Assembly (NCBI RefSeq): GCF_042237075.1
Contig: NZ_JBCGDC010000004.1
Coordinates: 1-64,000, forward strand
DNA from: Polymorphospora lycopeni
Lineage (GTDB): Bacteria; Actinomycetota; Actinomycetes; Mycobacteriales; Micromonosporaceae
Reading direction: 5' to 3'
DNA: 64,000 nucleotides
Part shown: positions 59,900 to 64,000 of the stretch, piece by piece
Layout: every line of letters starts with the position of its first letter
Position numbering within the stretch: position 1 is the stretch's first letter
Made by a program: the position numbers and the translations under genes
The notes under the pieces: generated by a model
Told to the model about the DNA's origin: nothing
The model's input: only the letters and a program-made list of their open reading frames with translations
Databases searched by the model: none

Positions 59900-60210
59900 T
59901 GAGCAGCGAATTCGACTATCTGGGCGACCCGAAGACCAGCAAGCTGTTCGACCTGGTCCTCCAGCTCGCCACCGACCTGCACGTCACCCGCCAGCGGGTG
60001 CGGGCGCTGGAGACGCTGCTGGTGCGCGGCGGCCAGCTCGACGCCGACGCCGTCGACGGGTTCGAGCCGACCGGCGCCGAGCGGGTGGCGTTCGACGCCG
60101 ACCGCGACGGGTTGCAGGCCCGGCTGATCCGCATCCTCACCGAGGACGGGCCGGCCGAGCACCCGCTGCGCAACCAGTGGGAAGCCGCGATCGAGACCCG
60201 CGGCCGCTGA
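59896..60210 (+). CDS. Small conserved-looking helical protein of unknown function
   Basis: The 104-residue protein (SSEFDYLGDPKTSKLFDLVLQLATDLHVTRQRVRALETLLV...) is acidic and helical, with a possible coiled coil at residues 20-45, and has no known domain. It is translationally coupled to the genes on both sides (ATGATGA before, TGATG after). This suggests a partner or subunit of one of the enzymes. The ATG at 59899 is an alternative start. Confidence 0.72.
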   Translation: MMSSEFDYLGDPKTSKLFDLVLQLATDLHVTRQRVRALETLLVRGGQLDADAVDGFEPTGAERVAFDADRDGLQARLIRILTEDGPAEHPLRNQWEAAIETRGR

Positions 60211-60605
60211 TGGGCACCGAGGACCCGGCCGGCCTGATCGACCGCTATCTACAGCTCTGCGAGGACCGCGAGCTGACCGAGGCCGGGCGGCTGCTCGCCC
60301 CCGGTGCGCTGATCGTCTTTCCGGGCGGCCGGGTCTTCGGTTCGCTGACCGAGATGGCCGCCGCCGCGACCGGACGGTACCGCTGGGTGCGCAAGCACCG
60401 CGACCGGTACCTGGTCGGGACCGAGGGCGACCGGATCTGTGTCACCTCGCTCGGGACGCTCTACGGGGAGGGCAACGACGGGGAGCCCTTCGACCGCATC
60501 CGCTACGCGGACGTGTTCCTCCTCCAGGACGGGCTGATCACCGAACAGCACGTCTACAACGACCTGGCCGTCGAACGACCGGCCATCGCCGATCCCGACT
60601 CGTGA
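60210..60605 (+). CDS. SnoaL/NTF2-like protein
   Basis: The 131-residue protein has the NTF2-like fold: LIDRYLQLCEDRELTEAGRLLAPGALIVFPGG, VCVTSLGTLYGEGN-type strands and RIRYADVFLLQDGLITEQHVYNDL. Members are isomerases, hydratases or binding proteins. The ATG overlaps the previous stop. A similar SnoaL-type protein commonly acts on the product of a partner oxidoreductase. Confidence 0.82.
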   Translation: MGTEDPAGLIDRYLQLCEDRELTEAGRLLAPGALIVFPGGRVFGSLTEMAAAATGRYRWVRKHRDRYLVGTEGDRICVTSLGTLYGEGNDGEPFDRIRYADVFLLQDGLITEQHVYNDLAVERPAIADPDS

Positions 60606-61732
60606 CGAGGTATTTCGAGATGAGACATGGAATACGGGTGTTCGTGGGGGCCCTCGCCGCCACCCTCGTACTGACCGGCTGCAACAGCGGCGACTCCGGC
60701 AGCGGCGGCGCCGACGGCGCCCCGGCCAAGCTGACCTTCGCCATCGCCTCCGCGGTGATCGGACCGAAGGAGGAGGTGGCCGCGTACGCGGTCGCGCAGG
60801 AACTCGGCTACTACGCCGAGGAGAACCTGACGGTGGAGACCATCAACACCGACGGCTCGGTGGCCGCGTTGCAGGCGGTCGCGTCCGGCAGCGCCAGCGT
60901 CACCGCCGCCGACAGCGGCTCGGTCCTCGGCGCGGTCGAGAAGAACGTGCCGGTCAAGGCGGTCGGCGGGCTGGTGCAGAACTGGCCCTGGGTGATGGCG
61001 GTCAAGCCGGACAGCCCGATCGCCAGCGGCGCCGACCTGCGCGGCAAGAAGATCGGCGTGATCAGCCTGGCGTCCGGCTCCGCACCGTACGCGCGGGCGT
61101 ACGTCCGGGCCGCCGGCCTCGACCCCGAGAAGGACGTCGAACTGCTCCCGGTCGGGGTCGGCGCGCCGGCCGCGACGGCGCTCAACGGCGGCCAGGTCGA
61201 CGCGCTGGCGCTCTACACCCAGGCGTACGCGGTCATGGAGAGCACCGGGACCCAACTGAAGTACCTGACCAACCCCGACTCGCTGACCGGCATCCGGTCG
61301 CTGTCGTGGGCGGTCAACGCGCGCTCGTTCGACGAGAACAGCGACGCCAACACCCGGTTCCTGCGGGCCTCGTACAAGGCGATGCTCTTCTCGGCGAAGA
61401 ACCCCGAGGCGGCGATGCGGATCGGCTACAAGGTGTTCCCGCAGATCCTCGGCGGGCAGTCGGTCGAGTCGCGGATCGAGGCCGACACCAAGAGCCTCGT
61501 TGCGTGGCTGAAGACGGCCACCCCGGCGACCGGTACGCCGGAGGAGTTCCCGGACTGGGGCGCGATCAGCGACCAGGAATGGAACAAGACCATGGCCTAC
61601 ACCAAGGAGGCCGGTCAGATCACCGGTGACGTCGACCTGGGCGAGGTGTGGGATCCGAGCCTGCTCAGCGGCGCCAACGAGTTCGACAAGGCCGCGGTGC
61701 TGCAGCAGGCCGGCAGCTACACCGCGAACTAG
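60602..61732 (+). CDS. NMT1/SsuA-type ABC substrate-binding lipoprotein
   Basis: The 376-residue protein has a lipoprotein signal (VFVGALAATLVLTGC) and an NMT1/THI5-like fold (FAIASAVIGPKEEVAAYAVAQELGYYAEENLTVETINTDGSVAALQAVASGSASVTAADSGSVLGAVEKNVPVKAV). Members bind sulfonates, nitrate, pyrimidines or aromatic acids. The GTG at 60602 overlaps the previous stop; the ATG at 60620 is an alternative. It belongs with the ATPase and permease that follow. Confidence 0.9.
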   Translation: MTRYFEMRHGIRVFVGALAATLVLTGCNSGDSGSGGADGAPAKLTFAIASAVIGPKEEVAAYAVAQELGYYAEENLTVETINTDGSVAALQAVASGSASVTAADSGSVLGAVEKNVPVKAVGGLVQNWPWVMAVKPDSPIASGADLRGKKIGVISLASGSAPYARAYVRAAGLDPEKDVELLPVGVGAPAATALNGGQVDALALYTQAYAVMESTGTQLKYLTNPDSLTGIRSLSWAVNARSFDENSDANTRFLRASYKAMLFSAKNPEAAMRIGYKVFPQILGGQSVESRIEADTKSLVAWLKTATPATGTPEEFPDWGAISDQEWNKTMAYTKEAGQITGDVDLGEVWDPSLLSGANEFDKAAVLQQAGSYTAN

Positions 61733-61758
61733 CCGACCGACACCCGGAGGGAAACCCG

Positions 61759-62583
61759 ATGGCCTACCGAACCGCGACCCGCCAGTTGCCGACGCCCGCC
61801 ACGGTCGACGAAAGCTCCTGGATCGAGGTCGACGGCCTGCACAAGCTGTACCAGCCCCGCAAGTCCGAACCGACTCTCGCACTGAGCGACGTCAGTTTCA
61901 CCGTACGGCGCGGCGAGTTCATCTCGGTCGTCGGGCCCTCCGGGTGCGGCAAGACCACCCTGCTGAAGATCCTGGCCGGGCTGAGCCCGAAGTCCCAGGG
62001 CACGGTCCGGATCGCCGGGCAGGAGGTGACCAAACCGCTGCCCCAGGTCGGGATGGTCTTCCAGGCGCCGACCCTGCTGCCCTGGCGGACCATCTTCGAC
62101 AACGTGATGGTGCCGGCCGAGGTGCAGAAGCTCGACCCGGCCCGGCACCGCAAGCGGGCCCAGGAACTGCTGGAGATGGTGGGCCTGGACGGGTTCGAGC
62201 GGAAGTACCCGCACGAACTGAGCGGCGGCATGCAGCAGCGGGCCGGGATCTGCCGGGCCCTGGTGCACGACCCCGCCGTACTGCTGATGGACGAGCCGTT
62301 CGGCGCCCTGGACGCGATGACCCGCGAGTACATGAACGTGGAGCTGTTGCGGATCTGGCGGGAGAGCGGGCAGACAGCGGTGCTGGTCACCCACTCGATC
62401 CCGGAGGCGGTCTTCCTCTCCGACCGGGTCGTCGTGCTCAGCCCGCGTCCCGGCCGGATCGCCGAGATCATCTCCATCGACCTGGAGCGGCCCCGGGAAC
62501 TCGGCGTGATGTCCTCGGACCGCGCCGGGGTCTACGTGGAACGCATCCGCCGCCACTTCAACGCCGCCGGCGTTATCGACTGA
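61759..62583 (+). CDS. SsuB/TauB-type ABC ATP-binding protein
   Basis: The 274-residue ATPase has GPSGCGKTT, VFQAPTLLPWRT, LSGGMQQRAGICRAL and LLMDEPFGALDAMTREYM, typical of nitrate/sulfonate/taurine importers. A GGAGGG site precedes the ATG at 61759. It energises uptake of the ligand bound by the 60602 protein. Confidence 0.93.
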   Translation: MAYRTATRQLPTPATVDESSWIEVDGLHKLYQPRKSEPTLALSDVSFTVRRGEFISVVGPSGCGKTTLLKILAGLSPKSQGTVRIAGQEVTKPLPQVGMVFQAPTLLPWRTIFDNVMVPAEVQKLDPARHRKRAQELLEMVGLDGFERKYPHELSGGMQQRAGICRALVHDPAVLLMDEPFGALDAMTREYMNVELLRIWRESGQTAVLVTHSIPEAVFLSDRVVVLSPRPGRIAEIISIDLERPRELGVMSSDRAGVYVERIRRHFNAAGVID

Positions 62584-62595
62584 CGGGGTGTCGTC

Positions 62596-63462
62596 ATGGC
62601 AACAACGAATCCTGTGAAGGCACCGGACCGCCCGCGTACCGGACCCGTGCCGCCCGCGCCGGAGCCGGCCAAGACCCGGCGGCTCGACCTGCGGGAACGC
62701 CCGCAACTCTGGCTCGTCCCGACGGTCTTCGTCGTGGTCGTCCTGCTCTGGGAGTACGGCGTCCAGGTGCTCGGCGTCGACGAGTACGTGCTGCCGCGCC
62801 CGACGCAGATCGTCGACGCGCTGTGGCTGCAGCTCACCAACGACCTGTTCTGGGGACACCTGTGGGTGACCACCCAGGAGGCGCTGGTCGGTTTCGCCAT
62901 CGGGGTGGGTGCCGCGGTCCTGCTGGGCACGTTCATCTCCCAGATCAAGATCGTCGAGGCCACCCTGATGCCGTACATCGTGGCCTTCCAGACGGTGCCG
63001 AAGGTCGCGCTGGCGCCGCTGTTCGTGGTCTGGTTCGGCTTCGGCCTGACCAGCAAGATCGTGATGGCCGCGGTGATCTCGTTCTTCCCGATGCTGGTCA
63101 ACGTGATCGAGGGGCTGCGGGCCGCCGACGCCGACAAGATCCAGATGCTGACCGTGTTCGGCGCCAACAAGATGCAGATCTTCCGGATGGTCCGGCTGCC
63201 CAGCGCCCTGCCGTTCATCTTCGCCGGGCTCGACATCGGCATCGTCTTCGCGATCCTCGGCGCGGTCGTCGGTGAGTTCATCGGCGCCAAGGAGGGGCTG
63301 GGCTATCTGCTCCTGCAGACCAACTACAACTTCGACATCGCCGGGATGTTCGCGGTGCTGGTCGTGCTGTCGGTGATGGGTCTGCTGGCGCACTTCGTGA
63401 TCCGGCTGGTTCAGCGCAAGGTCGCGTTCTGGGCCGAGGACACGAAGGTGATCGGGGCGTGA
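62596..63462 (+). CDS. SsuC/TauC-type ABC permease
   Basis: The 288-residue protein has six membrane helices and the EAA-type loop AADADKIQMLTVFGANKMQIFRMVRLPSALPFIFAGLDIGI. An N-terminal Pro-rich cytoplasmic stretch precedes. It is the channel of the importer and overlaps the SDR gene (GTGA at 63459-63462). Confidence 0.92.
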   Translation: MATTNPVKAPDRPRTGPVPPAPEPAKTRRLDLRERPQLWLVPTVFVVVVLLWEYGVQVLGVDEYVLPRPTQIVDALWLQLTNDLFWGHLWVTTQEALVGFAIGVGAAVLLGTFISQIKIVEATLMPYIVAFQTVPKVALAPLFVVWFGFGLTSKIVMAAVISFFPMLVNVIEGLRAADADKIQMLTVFGANKMQIFRMVRLPSALPFIFAGLDIGIVFAILGAVVGEFIGAKEGLGYLLLQTNYNFDIAGMFAVLVVLSVMGLLAHFVIRLVQRKVAFWAEDTKVIGA

Positions 63463-64000
63463 GCGAGCGAACCGGTGACCCGAATCGGTTCGACGGGCGG
63501 GTCGCGCTGGTCACCGGCGCGGCCCGGGGCATCGGGGCGCGGATCGCGGCGACCCTGGCCGCACGCGGCGCGGCAGTCGCCCAGGCCGACGTGCTCGACC
63601 CGACCGGGTGGCCCGCCGACGAGTTGCCCGGCCCGCACAGCCGGCACGTGGTCGACGTCCGGTCGGCCGCGTCGTGCGCCGACCTGGTGGCCGCCGTACT
63701 CGACCGGCACGGGCGGCTCGACCTGCTGGTCAACAATGCCGGCGTGGTCCGCCGTGGGCCGGCCGCCACGATGTCGGAGCAGGACTTCACCGACGTCCTC
63801 GACGTCAACCTGACCGGCACGTTCCGGATGTGCCGGGCCGCGTACCCGGCCCTGCGTGCCGGCGGCGGGTCGGTGGTCAACATCGGCTCCACCAACGGAC
63901 ACATCGCGGTACTCGACACGCTCGGCTACTGCGTCAGCAAGGCCGGGGTCATGCACATGGCCCGGGTGCTGGCGCTGGAGTGGGCTCCCGACCGGATCCG
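63459..64000 (+). CDS. Short-chain dehydrogenase/reductase, 3' end beyond the window
   Basis: The visible 180 residues have the SDR cofactor loop VTGAARGIGARIAATLAARGAAV, the NNAGVV motif, a catalytic Ser in NIGSTNGHIA and the YxxxK pair in YCVSKAGVMHMARVLALEW. It oxidises or reduces an alcohol/ketone. Coupling to the permease makes it part of the uptake operon; it probably acts on the imported compound or its metabolite. Confidence 0.9.
   Translation, partial: MSERTGDPNRFDGRVALVTGAARGIGARIAATLAARGAAVAQADVLDPTGWPADELPGPHSRHVVDVRSAASCADLVAAVLDRHGRLDLLVNNAGVVRRGPAATMSEQDFTDVLDVNLTGTFRMCRAAYPALRAGGGSVVNIGSTNGHIAVLDTLGYCVSKAGVMHMARVLALEWAPDRI

Noticed and set aside
1..64000. tRNA, rRNA, CRISPR arrays, intact insertion sequences or phage attachment sites
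   Set aside because: None could be recognised by eye on either strand; a covariance-model search would be needed to exclude small RNAs.

Overview
The window is a very GC-rich chromosome segment with tightly packed genes, frequent ATGA/GTGA start-stop overlaps, many GTG starts and strong third-position GC. Together with SARP, LacI, TetR and ArsR regulators, secreted plant-wall enzymes and siderophore uptake genes, this points to a filamentous actinomycete. A Micromonosporaceae member is my best guess, by inference only. No rRNA, tRNA, CRISPR array or intact insertion sequence was seen.

Layout. 1-2037: end of a System I cytochrome c maturation operon (ccmF 3' end, ccmG/dsbE-like, ccmH with TPR). 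2044-3765: methionine aminopeptidase divergent from a small XRE regulator across an 18-bp perfect palindrome, then a VOC protein. 3766-4445: gene-poor, less GC-rich DNA. 4446-10174: compact tailoring or resistance cluster (MGT-type glycosyltransferase, two-subunit Rieske oxygenase, MFS pump, carboxymuconolactone-decarboxylase-like protein, Cys-rich protein of unknown function, convergent FMN reductase). 10485-18236: iron-box-controlled Fe-siderophore uptake operon (two permeases, ATPase, binding lipoprotein) ending in a strongly asymmetric heterodimeric ABC transporter; an assembly scar (N, poly-G, 89-bp duplication) lies inside it. 18290-27329: AraC regulator, Na+/H+ antiporter, secreted DUF4185 protein, ene-reductase with divergent MerR regulator, two truncated gene relics, ABC-F ATPase and an ACR3/bile-acid-type transporter.

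27422-39350: a pair of surface substrate-binding-like proteins (one with a vWA domain), YidD, a NarL-type two-component system, an alpha/beta hydrolase, an acyltransferase without its own stop codon, a TnrB/Drr-type ABC exporter with a TetR regulator that carries an extra C-terminal HTH, and an ArsR/AHSA1 pair. 39365-46804: SARP regulator, haloacetate-dehalogenase-like hydrolase, two divergent pectate lyases (PL9-like and PL3-like) sharing a paralogous N-terminal domain, a deaminase split by an in-frame TAA, and a small disordered protein.

46889-53557: a basic protein, then a LacI-regulated oligosaccharide ABC system divergent from a GH43 glycosidase, with palindromic operators between them. 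With the pectate lyases this makes a plant cell-wall utilisation region. 53609-56192: zinc alcohol dehydrogenase, cyclase/dehydrase-domain membrane protein and a frameshifted subtilisin relic. 56713-64000: a tightly coupled operon (FadH-like flavoenzyme, methyltransferase, small unknown protein, SnoaL-like protein, NMT1/SsuA-type ABC importer, SDR dehydrogenase cut by the window end). It reads as uptake plus catabolism or modification of an unidentified small organic compound.

The best candidates for undescribed biology are the Rieske/glycosyltransferase cluster, the flavoenzyme/methyltransferase/ABC operon, the vWA surface pair, and the divergent-promoter palindrome at the methionine aminopeptidase/XRE locus.
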